Shown here: positions 1-8,473 of the stretch, piece by piece
How positions within the stretch are numbered: position 1 is the first letter of the stretch
Layout of the letters: each line of letters begins with the position of its first letter
Assembly (NCBI GenBank): GCA_963813375.1
Contig: CAWEYT010000016.1
Span: forward strand, 62,001-126,000
Direction of reading: 5' to 3'
DNA length: 64,000 nt
Source of the DNA: DASTFY01 sp963813375
GTDB lineage: Bacteria; Actinomycetota; Acidimicrobiia; Acidimicrobiales; Ilumatobacteraceae
Position numbers and translations under genes: made by a program
The notes under the pieces: generated by a model
Seen by the model: only the letters and a program-made list of their open reading frames with translations
What the model was told of the DNA's origin: nothing
Databases searched by the model: none

Positions 1-1
1 C

Positions 2-445
2 ACGGTGTTCCCGACCCCGCCGCGGCCGCTCCTGCACGAGACCGACTACACCGTGGTCAACGCGATGTCGCGGCGACTCTTCGGCAAGGGGCTGCCGAAG
101 CAGTCGTTCCACCTGCTCCCGCGCCTGCGTGAGCTGGACGAGCTGGCTCGCACCCAACCCGAGGGCCGCCTGCTCGAGATCCATCCGGAGTGCAGTTTCC
201 AGGCCCTGGCCGGCGCCCCTCTGCCGTCGAAGCACACACCCGAGGGACTCCGCGCCCGACGAGCACTGCTGCGCCCGCTGTTCGGCGAGTTGGTCGAGGC
301 GCGACCTCGCGGCACCGAGGCCGACGACGTGCTGGATGCGTTCGCGGTGCTCTGGTCGGTCGAGCGCTTCTGCCGCGGCGACCACATGGAGCACGGCGAC
401 GGGACGCGGGACGCCTGCGGCCTGCCGATGCGCATCATCACGTGA
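2..445 (+). CDS. DUF429 family protein, C-terminal part (5' end off the window)
   Basis: The frame is open from the window edge, so the N-terminal part of the gene lies to the left; the GTG at base 5 is unlikely to be the real start. The visible 147 residues resemble the C-terminal part of DUF429 proteins, predicted RNase H-fold nucleases. They show a TPPR segment near the front, a GKGLPKQ segment, the characteristic EIHPE motif about 60 residues in, and an A-D-D-x-LDAF segment near the end. The function of DUF429 is not established. It stops 5 bases before the convergent HIT gene. Confidence 0.6.
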   Translation, partial: TVFPTPPRPLLHETDYTVVNAMSRRLFGKGLPKQSFHLLPRLRELDELARTQPEGRLLEIHPECSFQALAGAPLPSKHTPEGLRARRALLRPLFGELVEARPRGTEADDVLDAFAVLWSVERFCRGDHMEHGDGTRDACGLPMRIIT

Positions 446-450
446 GCCAG

Positions 451-864
451 TCACGCGAGGAAGGTCCGCACCGCCTCCGCCACCATCGCCATCTCCTCCG
501 CGCTCTCGTACCGAACCCGGGGCCAGAAGAACCCGCGCAAGCCGTCCTTCCGGCGGCGGGGCACGACATGGACGTGGAGGTGGGCCACGCTCTGGCTCAC
601 CACGTTGTTCATGGCGACGAAGGACCCGTCGGCCGACAGCGCGGCCTGGACGGCCACCGCCACGCGCTGCACGCGCGTGAAGAGCGGTCCGACGAGCCCG
701 GCGGGAAGGTCGGCCAGGGTGACGACATGATCACGAGGGACGACGAGCACATGGCCCTTGAAGACCGGACGATGGTCGAGGAAGCCCACCGCCACCTCGT
801 CGTCCAGGACCACCTCGGCCGGCTGGACGCCGGCGATCACGGCGCAGAAGAGGCACTCCGCCAT
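451..864 (-). CDS. HIT (histidine triad) family hydrolase
   Basis: 137 residues, the usual length for this family. The triad HLHVHVV lies at residues 95-101 (His95, His97, His99) and forms the nucleotide-phosphate hydrolysing site. A CxxC pair (Cys4, Cys7) near the start is typical of HIT proteins that bind structural zinc. Family members hydrolyse AMP-linked substrates such as AMP-lysine or dinucleoside polyphosphates; the exact substrate cannot be told. It is divergent from the PIN-PhoH gene, with about 110 bases between the two starts. No frame break is seen. Confidence 0.9.
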   Translation of the reverse strand: MAECLFCAVIAGVQPAEVVLDDEVAVGFLDHRPVFKGHVLVVPRDHVVTLADLPAGLVGPLFTRVQRVAVAVQAALSADGSFVAMNNVVSQSVAHLHVHVVPRRRKDGLRGFFWPRVRYESAEEMAMVAEAVRTFLA

Positions 865-975
865 CGCCGCAGTCTCGTCCGTGTGAACGTCGCGCGAACA
901 ACTCGCCGACCATCCACCATCCCCCTGGGATCACGGACTAGGACAGCGCCGACGCCACCGCCACCCTGGAGCACG

Positions 976-2280
976 ATGCCCAAGACGTACGTGTTGGACA
1001 CCTCGGTCCTGTTGTCCGATCCGAGGTCCTTCGCCCGTTTCGAGGAGCACGAGGTGGTCGTCCCCCTCGTGGTGCTCGCCGAACTGGAGGCCAAGCGGCA
1101 CCATCCCGAGCTCGGGTGGGCGGCCCGCCAGGCCTTGCGGGCCCTGGAGGACCTGCGCACGAGCTACGGCACGCTGGTCAGACCGCTCCCGGTCAACGAG
1201 CAGGGCGGCACCGTGCGGGTCGAGGTCAACCACCAGGAGCTGGCCGGTCTGCCCGCCACGCTGCGGTCCGACGCCAACGACCATCGCATCCTCGCCGTGG
1301 CCCGCAACCTGGCCAACGAGGGCGCCGACGTCGCGGTCGTCACGAAGGATCTTCCTCTACGGCTCAAGGCCAGCATCGTCGGGCTCGCCGCGGACGAGTA
1401 CCGCAACGAGCTGGTGGCCGACAGCAGCTGGACGGGCTTCGCCGAGCTGGACGTGGCCGCGGCAGCCATCGACGAGCTGTTCGCGCAGCGGTGCATCGAC
1501 CTCGGCGGCGTCGACGGCGGGCGCGACCTGCCGTGCCACACGGGACTGGCGCTCCACGCCGGATCACAGTCGGCCCTCGCCCGCGTCCACCCGGACAAGC
1601 GGGCGCACCTCGTGCGCACGGACAGTGCGGTGTTCGACGTGCGCGGCCGCTCGGCCGAGCAACGGATCGCCATCGACCTGCTCAGCGACCCGTCCATCGG
1701 GATCGTGAGCCTCGGAGGGAACGCCGGGACCGGCAAGAGCGTCCTGGCGCTCGCCGCCGGACTCGAGGCCGTGCTGGAGGCCCGCACGCACCAGCGCGTC
1801 ATCGTCTTCCGCCCGCTCTACTCCGTCGGTGGGCAGGACCTCGGCTTCCTCCCGGGCACCGAAGCGGAGAAGATGGGCCCGTGGGCGGCCGCGGTGACCG
1901 ACGCCCTCGAGTCCGTCATGAGCCGCGAGATCATCGAGGAGGTCACCAGCCGCGACCTCCTCGAGGTCCTGCCCCTGACCCACATCAGGGGGCGCAGCCT
2001 CACGGAGAGCTTCGTGGTGATCGACGAGGCGCAGAACCTCGAGCGCAGCGTGCTCCTCACCGCACTCAGCCGCCTCGGTCGCGGGAGCCGGGTGGTCCTC
2101 ACCCACGACGTGGCGCAGCGTGACAACCTGAGGGTCGGCCGTCACGACGGGGTCGTCTCGGTGATCGAGTCCCTCAAGGGCCACCCGCTCTTCGCCCACG
2201 TGACCCTGACCCGCTCGGAGCGCTCGCCGATCGCCGCGCTCGTCGCCGGTCTGCTCGACGGGAACCCGCTCGACGGCTGA
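976..2280 (+). CDS. PhoH family protein with N-terminal PIN domain (PhoH2-type)
   Basis: 434 residues with two domains. An N-terminal PIN ribonuclease domain opens with YVLDTSVLLSDP (residues 4-15) and carries further acidic residues to about 130. A C-terminal PhoH ATPase/helicase domain has Walker A GNAGTGKS near residue 250 and Walker B VVIDEAQ near 348. This is the PhoH2 architecture known from mycobacteria, where it acts as a sequence-directed RNA helicase-nuclease. The ATG at 976 directly precedes the PIN motif; longer upstream frames lack family similarity. A stem-loop follows the stop. No partner antitoxin gene is evident next to it. Confidence 0.9.
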   Translation: MPKTYVLDTSVLLSDPRSFARFEEHEVVVPLVVLAELEAKRHHPELGWAARQALRALEDLRTSYGTLVRPLPVNEQGGTVRVEVNHQELAGLPATLRSDANDHRILAVARNLANEGADVAVVTKDLPLRLKASIVGLAADEYRNELVADSSWTGFAELDVAAAAIDELFAQRCIDLGGVDGGRDLPCHTGLALHAGSQSALARVHPDKRAHLVRTDSAVFDVRGRSAEQRIAIDLLSDPSIGIVSLGGNAGTGKSVLALAAGLEAVLEARTHQRVIVFRPLYSVGGQDLGFLPGTEAEKMGPWAAAVTDALESVMSREIIEEVTSRDLLEVLPLTHIRGRSLTESFVVIDEAQNLERSVLLTALSRLGRGSRVVLTHDVAQRDNLRVGRHDGVVSVIESLKGHPLFAHVTLTRSERSPIAALVAGLLDGNPLDG

Positions 2281-2286
2281 CGGCAC

Positions 2287-2302
2287 CCCCTTGTGCAAGG
2301 GG
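2287..2302 (+). terminator. Stem-loop after the PIN-PhoH gene
   Basis: CCCCTT-GTGC-AAGGGG is a perfect 6-bp stem with a 4-base loop, starting 7 bases past the PhoH stop codon. There is no clear T tract, as is common in GC-rich actinobacteria. It separates phoH from the whiB promoter region. Confidence 0.6.
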
Positions 2303-2316
2303 AGCGTCCGGGTTAG

Positions 2317-2334
2317 TGTTAAATTGCTGTAACA
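2317..2334 (+). promoter_or_regulatory. Inverted repeat upstream of whiB, possible operator
   Basis: TGTTA-8 bases-TAACA is a perfect 5-bp inverted repeat in a locally AT-rich patch about 105 bases before the whiB start. The symmetry and position suggest a regulator site. The half-site resembles, but does not equal, the TGTGA/TCACA of CRP-family sites. The binding protein is unknown. Confidence 0.35.
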
Positions 2335-2427
2335 GGCGGTCAATTCCGTCTACAGTTGGTCGGAGGAGCGGCGAGAGCCAACCCCTCCCGGCTCCCGCCG
2401 CTCCTCACCGAACGAGCTCACACCGCC

Positions 2428-2432
2428 GGAGG
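2428..2432 (+). promoter_or_regulatory. Ribosome binding site of whiB
   Basis: GGAGG sits 4 bases before the ATG at 2437. This fixes the whiB start there rather than at the longer upstream frame beginning at 2356. Confidence 0.7.
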
Positions 2433-2436
2433 TTCG

Positions 2437-2763
2437 ATGGCTCCCTTCGAGCCGCTCGACACCCACGACGCCCGGCAGCAGCACCCCCGCCACGAAGTCT
2501 GGGTGGACGACGCTGCCTGCGTAGGTCAGACCCACCTCTTCTTCCCGCCCCGGGCCGAGCGCCCGCAGGCCAGGATCCGCCGGGAGGCCCAGGCCCGCCT
2601 CCTCTGCGGCACGTGCGCGGTGCAGGCGCAGTGCCGGCAGTTCGCCCGCGCCAACCGGGAGTACGGGATGTGGGGCGGGGAGTCCGAGGAGGAGCGCCAT
2701 CTCGCCGGCTTCACGGTGGCCGCCCCGATCGGCGTCCGGGCCCGCACCGCGTCCTGCGCCTGA
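2437..2763 (+). CDS. WhiB-family iron-sulfur transcriptional regulator
   Basis: 108 residues. Four cysteines at residues 28, 57, 60 and 66 (C...CxxC...C) ligate the 4Fe-4S cluster, and a GMWGGE turn at residues 77-82 is the family's conserved G-x-W-G-G loop. It is followed by basic and acidic residues used in sigma factor and DNA contact. WhiB proteins are confined to actinobacteria and their phages, so this gene is good evidence for the phylum. The start is set by a GGAGG Shine-Dalgarno 4 bases upstream. Which paralogue (WhiB1, WhiB2 or other) it is cannot be decided by eye. Confidence 0.92.
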   Translation: MAPFEPLDTHDARQQHPRHEVWVDDAACVGQTHLFFPPRAERPQARIRREAQARLLCGTCAVQAQCRQFARANREYGMWGGESEEERHLAGFTVAAPIGVRARTASCA

Positions 2764-2791
2764 GCGCTCGCCGGCCTGGCACGATGCAGGG

Positions 2792-3187
2792 ATGGGTCCC
2801 GGCGAGATCGTCACCAGCTTCATCCAGGCCATCGAGGGCAACGACCTCGAGCGCGCGCTCGGCCTGCTCGACCCCGAGGTCGAGTACGACAACGTGCCGA
2901 TCGGCAAGGTGCACGGCCCCGAGGCGGTGAGGAACATCCTGGCCCCGTTCCTGGCCGGCTGCTCCGCCGTGGAGTGGGTGGTCCACCGGCAGGTCGAGCA
3001 GGACGATGGTGACGGGTCGGGCACCGTGATGAACGAGCGCACGGATCGGTTCCGCATGGGCGAAGGCGACGACGCCCGCTGGGTCGAGATCCCGCTGGCC
3101 GGACTGTTCGTCACCAGCGGCGGGCGCATCGTGCTGTGGCGGGACTACTTCGACGACGCGACGTTCCGGGCCCAGCTCACCGGATGA
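2792..3187 (+). CDS. Limonene-1,2-epoxide hydrolase family protein (NTF2 fold)
   Basis: 131 residues, close to the length of this one-domain family. The catalytic set known from Rhodococcus limonene-epoxide hydrolase is present with near-identical spacing: Tyr32 and Asn34 in YDNVP, Arg83 and Asp85 in NERTDRF, and Asp118 in WRDYFD. It is therefore probably an active epoxide hydrolase and not a generic NTF2-like protein. The substrate is unknown. It begins 28 bases after whiB, so the two may share a transcript. Confidence 0.85.
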   Translation: MGPGEIVTSFIQAIEGNDLERALGLLDPEVEYDNVPIGKVHGPEAVRNILAPFLAGCSAVEWVVHRQVEQDDGDGSGTVMNERTDRFRMGEGDDARWVEIPLAGLFVTSGGRIVLWRDYFDDATFRAQLTG

Positions 3188-3244
3188 CGGCGCCGGTCGC
3201 CGGGTCCGCGGCCGGTGCTACACCCCCTGCGTAGGGTGCAGGGC

Positions 3245-3877
3245 ATGCCGGTGGCCACCGCGAGCGTCCCTTCCCTCGCCGCCACCCGCTTCGCCGTGGT
3301 CGACGTGGAGACCAGCGGGCTGCGCCCCGATCGCCATCGGCTGCTGCAGATCGGCGTGACCCGTATCACCGCGGACGGCACGGTGATCGACCGGTGGGAC
3401 ACGTTCCTCCGCGCCCCATGGCGCCCCTTGGGTGGGCGGGACGTCCACGGGCTCTCCCGACGCACGCTCCGGGGCGCGCCGCGGGTGCGTCACGTCGCCG
3501 GCGAGCTCGTTGCCCTGTTCGACGGCTGCATCGTGTGCGCGCACAACGCCGAGTTCGACTGGCCGTTCCTCTCGCGGGGCCTGCAGCGAGCCGGTGTCAC
3601 CGTTCCCGACGCGCTGCGCCTGTGCACCCTGCGTCTGTCCCGCTCGCTCGATCCCGAACGCCTCCGGTCCCACCGCCTGGGAGACCTGTGCCTGCGGTAC
3701 GACATCCCCCTCATCCGTCCCCACGACGCCGCCGCCGACGCCGAGGCCACGGCGATGCTCCTGCCCCGGCTCCTGGCCGAGGCCGGCATCAGCCAGCGCG
3801 CGCAGCTCGACCCGTACCTCGCCGGGACGTCCGTGGAGCTGGACCGCGCCGGCGGCCCCGGCCGCGCTCAGCCGTAG
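3245..3877 (+). CDS. DnaQ-like 3'-5' exonuclease (DEDDh type)
   Basis: 210 residues. Exonuclease motifs are all visible: Exo I Asp20-x-Glu22 in VVDVETSG, Exo II Asp105 in HNAEFDWPF, and Exo III His160/Asp165 in HDAAADAE. That is the DEDDh signature of the DNA polymerase III epsilon and related proofreading exonucleases. No UvrC-like GIY-YIG or BRCT extension is present, so this is a stand-alone exonuclease. The ATG at 3245 is preferred over an upstream in-frame start because the domain begins about 15 residues later. Its last codons overlap the convergent pafC end by 10 bases. Confidence 0.85.
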   Translation: MPVATASVPSLAATRFAVVDVETSGLRPDRHRLLQIGVTRITADGTVIDRWDTFLRAPWRPLGGRDVHGLSRRTLRGAPRVRHVAGELVALFDGCIVCAHNAEFDWPFLSRGLQRAGVTVPDALRLCTLRLSRSLDPERLRSHRLGDLCLRYDIPLIRPHDAAADAEATAMLLPRLLAEAGISQRAQLDPYLAGTSVELDRAGGPGRAQP

Positions 3878-4815
3878 CGCGCCAGCACCCTGGCCGCCGC
3901 CTCTGGGCCGGCCCGTCGGAGCTCGGGAGGCTCCAGCACCTCCGCGCTCGGGCCGAGGCGCAGCAGCAGGCGCTCCAGCCATCGCACCGACAACACCGGG
4001 AGCTCCACCAGCAGGTGCTCGGGTCCATCCTGCGTCACGCTCGTGACCGGATAGCGCTCCGTCATCCAGGCCCCGTCGGTGCTCATGCGGAGCCGCACGA
4101 GCACGGCGTCGCCGAACTGGCTGAGCCAGTCCGGGGCCTCCGACGCCGGAGGCAGATCGGCGGCCACGGGCTCGCCGGTCTCGCGCAGCGCCTCGATGCG
4201 GTCGACCCGGAACCAGCGCTGCTCCCCCACCCCGTGGTCGAGCGCCTGCAGGTACCAGTGCCCCCGGTCGCCGACGACAGCCACCGGATCGACCAGCCGT
4301 TCGGCGCGCTCGCCCCGGTTGGCCACGAAGTACGTGATGGCCAGGCGACTCCCCTCGTCGGCGGCGGACCGGACGGCGTCGAGAAACTCCGGGTGCGGCA
4401 CGTCGACCTGAAGCACCGGAGCACCCCCGAGCACCGCGGCCACCTTGTCGAGCGCCCGGGCCAGCGGCCCGTGCGGGTCGGCACCGGGGAGCTCCAGGGC
4501 GGCGCGCCCGGCGGCCAGGAGCGAGAAGCCCTCCCGCGCGGTCATCCGCAGGGGCCGGGTGAAGAGGCGGGGGACGCCGGCGTAGATCACGTCGTCCTCG
4601 ACGAAGAGGTCGATCATCTCGTCGACGTAGGGCGGCAGCCCGCAGAGCGCGGCCAGCTCGACGTCGTGGATGAGCTGCTCGCGGCCGACACCGAAGCGCT
4701 CCGCGGCCTCCTCGACGGGGACCTGGCCCCGTTCCATGAGCCAGGGAAGCAGGATGAGGAGCCGGCGCAGCCGCGTGCCGGCCGGTTCGGGGCCGCGCCT
4801 TGATGGCGGGCTCAC
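3868..4815 (-). CDS. pafC: WYL-domain transcriptional regulator, PafC-like
   Basis: 315 residues: a winged-helix region (about 15-70), then a WYL domain with the HWYLQALDHG and FRVDRIE segments around 175-205, then a C-terminal WCX extension. It is the downstream member of two adjacent WYL genes on the same strand, the arrangement of pafB-pafC. In mycobacteria the PafBC heterodimer activates most of the DNA-damage response. The GTG start at 4815 follows PafB's stop by 25 bases, so the genes are probably co-transcribed. The proteasome accessory gene pafA is not in the window. The symbol is assigned by pairing and domain order. Confidence 0.8.
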   Translation of the reverse strand: MSPPSRRGPEPAGTRLRRLLILLPWLMERGQVPVEEAAERFGVGREQLIHDVELAALCGLPPYVDEMIDLFVEDDVIYAGVPRLFTRPLRMTAREGFSLLAAGRAALELPGADPHGPLARALDKVAAVLGGAPVLQVDVPHPEFLDAVRSAADEGSRLAITYFVANRGERAERLVDPVAVVGDRGHWYLQALDHGVGEQRWFRVDRIEALRETGEPVAADLPPASEAPDWLSQFGDAVLVRLRMSTDGAWMTERYPVTSVTQDGPEHLLVELPVLSVRWLERLLLRLGPSAEVLEPPELRRAGPEAAARVLARYG

Positions 4816-4845
4816 GCCCGACCCTGCCGCGATGGCGGGCTCACG
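4802..4845. repeat. 15-bp direct repeat across the pafB/pafC junction
   Basis: GATGGCGGGCTCACG occurs at 4802-4816 and again at 4831-4845, 29 bases apart. On the coding (minus) strand one copy holds the pafB stop and the other holds the pafC GTG start. This could be an old tandem duplication at the gene junction; the 29-base offset means the two GTGs are in different frames. Confidence 0.6.
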
Positions 4846-5794
4846 TCGGGCCCCCGGCGATCTCCTCGAGCCAGCGCACCATCTCCCCGCGCAGCTCCTC
4901 CGGCTCGAGGAGCTCCGCGTCGTCGACGAGTCCCGCCACCCACGCCCGCAGGGCCCAGGGGTTGGCGTAGGGGACGGTGACGACGATGCTGCCGTCCGAC
5001 CGGCGTTCGGCGACCGCGCCCTCGCCGAGGTGGCTGATGACGGTCGGCGCCTGCGCCGCGCTCACCCAGACCCGGGCCGACACCACCTCGCCCTCACCGA
5101 CGAGCTTGGCGTCGGCCGGGAACATGGCCGCCGGGTCGAAGCCCTCCGGGATGGTGAAGGCGCCGCCCGGGCCGACGCTGACCGCGCCCTCGATGCGGTC
5201 CACCCGGTAGGTCCTGACCTCACCGGCATCGTGGTCGTGGCCCATCACGTACCAGAACCCGGACCGGGCCAGCAGACCGTAGGGGTCGAGCTGGCGGACG
5301 CGGCCCCGGTAGGTGAACCGCGCCGTGGCCCGCTCGCTGTTGGCGGCGAAGAGGGCGGGGAGCGAGGGCGACGACGGGAGCGCGGCCACGATCGGCCGGT
5401 CTCCCAGCCCTCCCGCGGTCGGGTCCGGCTGCGAGGGACCGATCTTCAGCAGGGCCTCACCACCCCAGTCCTCCCCCAGGTGGACCGTGGCGACGGCGAG
5501 CTGCAGCGCCCGCGTCTCCTCGGGAGTCAGGCCCAGATCCGGCAGGGCGTAGCGCGACTTGTCGATCCAGTAGCCGGTGGCACCGGCCTGGTCGCCGCTG
5601 AGGACCGTCTGCTCCAGCGGCACACCCTCGTCCCGGAGCTGCCGCTTGTCGCGCTCGAACGCCGTGCGACGAGCCGGGTCCTGCGGCGCGTACTGGCCGC
5701 GCAGCTCGTGGGTGATCTCGTCCAGGGTCAGGGGGCGGCGGGTCTCCAGCAGGAGCGCCACCAGGTTGGTGAGGCGCTCGAGCGGATCGGTCAC
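4841..5794 (-). CDS. pafB: WYL-domain transcriptional regulator, PafB-like
   Basis: 317 residues: an N-terminal helix-turn-helix (about 1-60, with ERLTNLVALLLE), a WYL domain containing FTYRGR and the FWYVMGHDHD segment around 200-215, and a C-terminal WCX-like tail. The start is GTG at 5794, overlapping the stop of the upstream cobalamin-binding gene as GTGA. It precedes pafC in the order expected for PafBC. WYL domains sense single-stranded nucleic acid or other ligands; in mycobacteria PafBC responds to DNA damage independently of LexA. Confidence 0.8.
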   Translation of the reverse strand: MTDPLERLTNLVALLLETRRPLTLDEITHELRGQYAPQDPARRTAFERDKRQLRDEGVPLEQTVLSGDQAGATGYWIDKSRYALPDLGLTPEETRALQLAVATVHLGEDWGGEALLKIGPSQPDPTAGGLGDRPIVAALPSSPSLPALFAANSERATARFTYRGRVRQLDPYGLLARSGFWYVMGHDHDAGEVRTYRVDRIEGAVSVGPGGAFTIPEGFDPAAMFPADAKLVGEGEVVSARVWVSAAQAPTVISHLGEGAVAERRSDGSIVVTVPYANPWALRAWVAGLVDDAELLEPEELRGEMVRWLEEIAGGPT

Positions 5795-6221
5795 GGGCTG
5801 GGCGGCTGGGCCGGCGCGGTGGACGGCGGAGCCGCTCGCGAGCGCTCGATGGCGTCGCGCACCACCCTCACGACGTCGTCGGCGGTGGCACCCGGGGTCA
5901 GGACGGCCGCCACGCCCTGCGTCGTCAGGAGCGGCACGTCGGGCTCGGGGATGATCCCCCCGACGATGACCGGGATGTCGGCGCCGCGATCGCGCACCTT
6001 CTCCACCACCTTCGGGGCCAGGGTCATGTGGGCGCCGGACAGCATCGACAATCCGATGGCGTCGACGTCCTCGTCGACCGCGGCCGCGGCCACCGTGTCG
6101 GGCGTCTGGAACAGCCCGGTGTAGATGACCTCGAAGCCGGCATCGCGCAGCATGCGGGCCACCACCTTCACACCGCGGTCGTGCCCGTCGAGGCCGACCT
6201 TCGCGCCAACACCCGAGGCAT
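5791..6221 (-). CDS. Stand-alone cobalamin-binding domain protein (methylmalonyl-CoA mutase C-terminal type)
   Basis: About 143 residues. It carries the B12-binding signature GLDGHDRG (the DxHxxG motif, with His as lower axial ligand), then GLFQTPD and the GGIIPEPD loop, matching the small C-terminal domain of methylmalonyl-CoA mutase. No catalytic TIM-barrel domain is attached. It must work with a separate mutase subunit not in the window, or as a corrinoid carrier. A frame break near 6198 lies just before the motif; ATG at 6221 (or 6230) in the adjoining frame gives MPRVLA, as expected for this family. Its stop overlaps the pafB start. Confidence 0.75.
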
Positions 6222-6239
6222 CACGAGCATGCTCGCGAC

Positions 6240-7143
6240 TCAGGCCGTCACATGGTCGGTCGCTTCGCTGGTGCTGGCGTAGTCGTAGAAGCCGCGACCG
6301 GCCTTGCGGCCGAGCAGACCGGCCTCGACCATGCGCGACAGCAACGGCGGTGAGGCGTACAGCGGCTCCTTGAACTCCGCGTAGAGGCTGTCGGCCACGG
6401 CCATCGTCGTGTCGAGGCCGATCAGATCGGTCAGGTGCAGCGGGCCCATGGGGTGGTTGCAGCCCTCGACCATCCCGGTGTCGATGTCCTCCGGGCTGGC
6501 GAACCCGGACTCCAGCATGCGGATGGCCGAGAGCAGGTAGGGGACGAGGAGCGCGTTCACGATGAAGCCGGCCCGGTCCTGCGAGCGGATCACCCGCTTG
6601 TGCAGGACGTCGGTGGCGAAGGTCGACGCCCGCTCGGTCGTCTCGGGCGACGTGAGCAGGGAGGTGACGACCTCGACCAGGCGCAGCACGGGGACCGGGT
6701 TGAAGAAGTGGATGCCGACCACCTGCTCGGGACGGCTCGTCGCCATGCCGAGCTTCATGATCGGGATCGACGACGTGTTCGAGGCCAGGATGGCGCGACT
6801 GCTGTCCACCACCTTGTCGAGGCTGGCGAAGACCTCGGTCTTGAGGCCCTCGTCCTCCACCACCGCTTCGACCACGAGGTCGCGATCCGCCAGGTCCGCC
6901 AGGTCGGTCGTCCAGCCGACCCGGGACAGCGCGGCGTCCCGGTCCTCCTCGGTGAGCTTGCCGGAGCGCAGCGCCCCGGTCCAGGCTGGTCGTGACCCGA
7001 CGTTGGCCCGCCTCGACCGCGGCCGCGTCGACCTCTCGGACGACGACGTCGAGGCCCGCCCGGGCGCTCACCTCGGCGATCCCGGATCCCATCAGCCCGC
7101 AGCCGACCACGCCGACCCGCTCGATCAAGCCCTGCTCGCTCAT
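6240..7143 (-). CDS. 3-hydroxyacyl-CoA dehydrogenase (one frame break)
   Basis: About 300 residues. The N-terminal NAD-binding motif GVVGCGLMGSGIAE lies at residues 9-22, the catalytic segment FFNPVPVL near 150, and the C-terminal helical domain carries GFIVN and NHPMGP. It oxidises 3-hydroxyacyl-CoA to 3-oxoacyl-CoA in beta-oxidation or butyrate-type pathways. The frame changes by +1 near 6980; removing one base turns the joint into SLDRG(V/L)RSGKL, the usual spacing. ATG at 7143 is in the same frame as the upstream P450 as read. The gene sits between acyl-CoA and cobalamin genes, which suggests a catabolic role. Confidence 0.88.
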
Positions 7144-7153
7144 GCAGTCGAAC

Positions 7154-8442
7154 CTACTGCGCGGGCGTGAAGGCGACATCGGGCGCGTGAACGCGACGTC
7201 GAGGCGCTTCAGCCCACGCAGCACGAAGCTCGGGTGGTACTCGAGGTGGTCGGGGTCCGTGAGGCGGATGTCGGCCAGGCGGCGGGCCAGGTGCTCGAAC
7301 GCGAGCTGGAGCTCCAGGCGGGACAGCGGCGCACCGATGCAGAAGTGGATGCCCTTGCCGAAGGCGAGGTGGTCCTTGAGGTTCGGCCGGTCCGGGTCGA
7401 AGCGGTCGGGGTCATCCCCCCACACGTTGGGGTCCCGGTTGGCGCCGGCGTAGACCACCACGACGCGCGCGCCCTTCGGTACCGGCTCGCCGTCGATCTC
7501 GGTGTCCTCGGTGACGACGCGGAACATGCCCTGCGTCGGCGCGGCCAGCCGCAGCACTTCCTCCGTCACCAGCGGCGCCCGGCCCTGCGGGTCGGCCCGC
7601 AGCTTCTCCCACTGCTCGGGGTGCTCCGCCAGCAGGCGCACGCCCTCGGTGAGCGCCTTGGTCGTCGTCTCGTTGCCGGCCACCAGGAGTTGCTGGACGA
7701 TCGACAGCATCTCGGCCGTCTCCAGCGGGCGGCGGCCACCGTCGTCGGTGTCGATCTCCGCCTGGACCAGGTCGGTGAGCAGGTCACCGGCGGGCTCGGC
7801 GCGGCGCCGCTCGAGCTGCTCGGCGAAGAAGTGCTGGAACTCGACGATGCCCTCCTGGGCCTCCACCCGGCGCTCGTCCGTGATCACCGAGCCGATGGCG
7901 GCGATCGAGTCGTCACTCCAGCGCTTGAAGTCGTCCAAGCGGTCGACCGGCACGTTCAGCACGTGGGCGATGACCTCGACGGGCAACGGCACCGCGAACG
8001 CGGCGACGAACTCGACCTCTCCGTCGCCGATCCAGCGGTCGATGAGACGCTGCACGATGGCTTCCACGGGCTCCCGCAGCCCGGCGATGGTGCGGGGCGT
8101 GAAGTACGGCGCCACCGTCCCGCGGTACCGGGTGTGCTGCGGCGGGTCGCTGGTGAGCATGGTCGGTACGTTCGGCCAGCCGCGGCTGACGATCTCCTGA
8201 AGCTTCTCGACCACCGCGCCGCTGGGAGCCTCACCGGTCATGAAGCGGTTCGAGAACGTCTTGGGGTCGCGCAGGATGGGCAGGATCAGCTCGTGGCGCG
8301 TGACGAGGTAGAGGTCGGTGCCCGCCACCGGGAACACCGCGCCCTTCCGCTGCATCGCCCGGTAGTACGGGAACGGGCACTGCTGGATGGTGGCGTCGAA
8401 CGGGTTGAAGCGGTCGAGATCGACGTCGGCGGCATCCCCCAT
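7154..8442 (-). CDS. Cytochrome P450 (actinobacterial CYP)
   Basis: About 430 residues. The I-helix oxygen-binding motif AGNETTT lies near residue 255, the ExxR pair in EEVLRLAAP near 292, and the heme-thiolate loop FGKGIHFCIG near 360 with the axial cysteine. This is a soluble class I P450 that needs ferredoxin and reductase partners, which are not adjacent. It may hydroxylate a lipid, sterol or terpene, given the acyl-CoA synthetase divergent from it by 31 bases. As read, the frame lacks a stop and runs into the dehydrogenase at 7143; a stop in the alternative frame at 7154-7156 is the likely true end. Confidence 0.88.
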
Positions 8443-8473
8443 CGGTCACGCATTCTGGCAGCATGCGCACGGT

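Noticed and set aside
5791..8442. Single 883-residue open frame joining P450, dehydrogenase and cobalamin-binding domain
   Set aside because: The middle of this frame is out-of-frame noise; the dehydrogenase continues in another frame and each part has its own start. It is three genes with frame errors.
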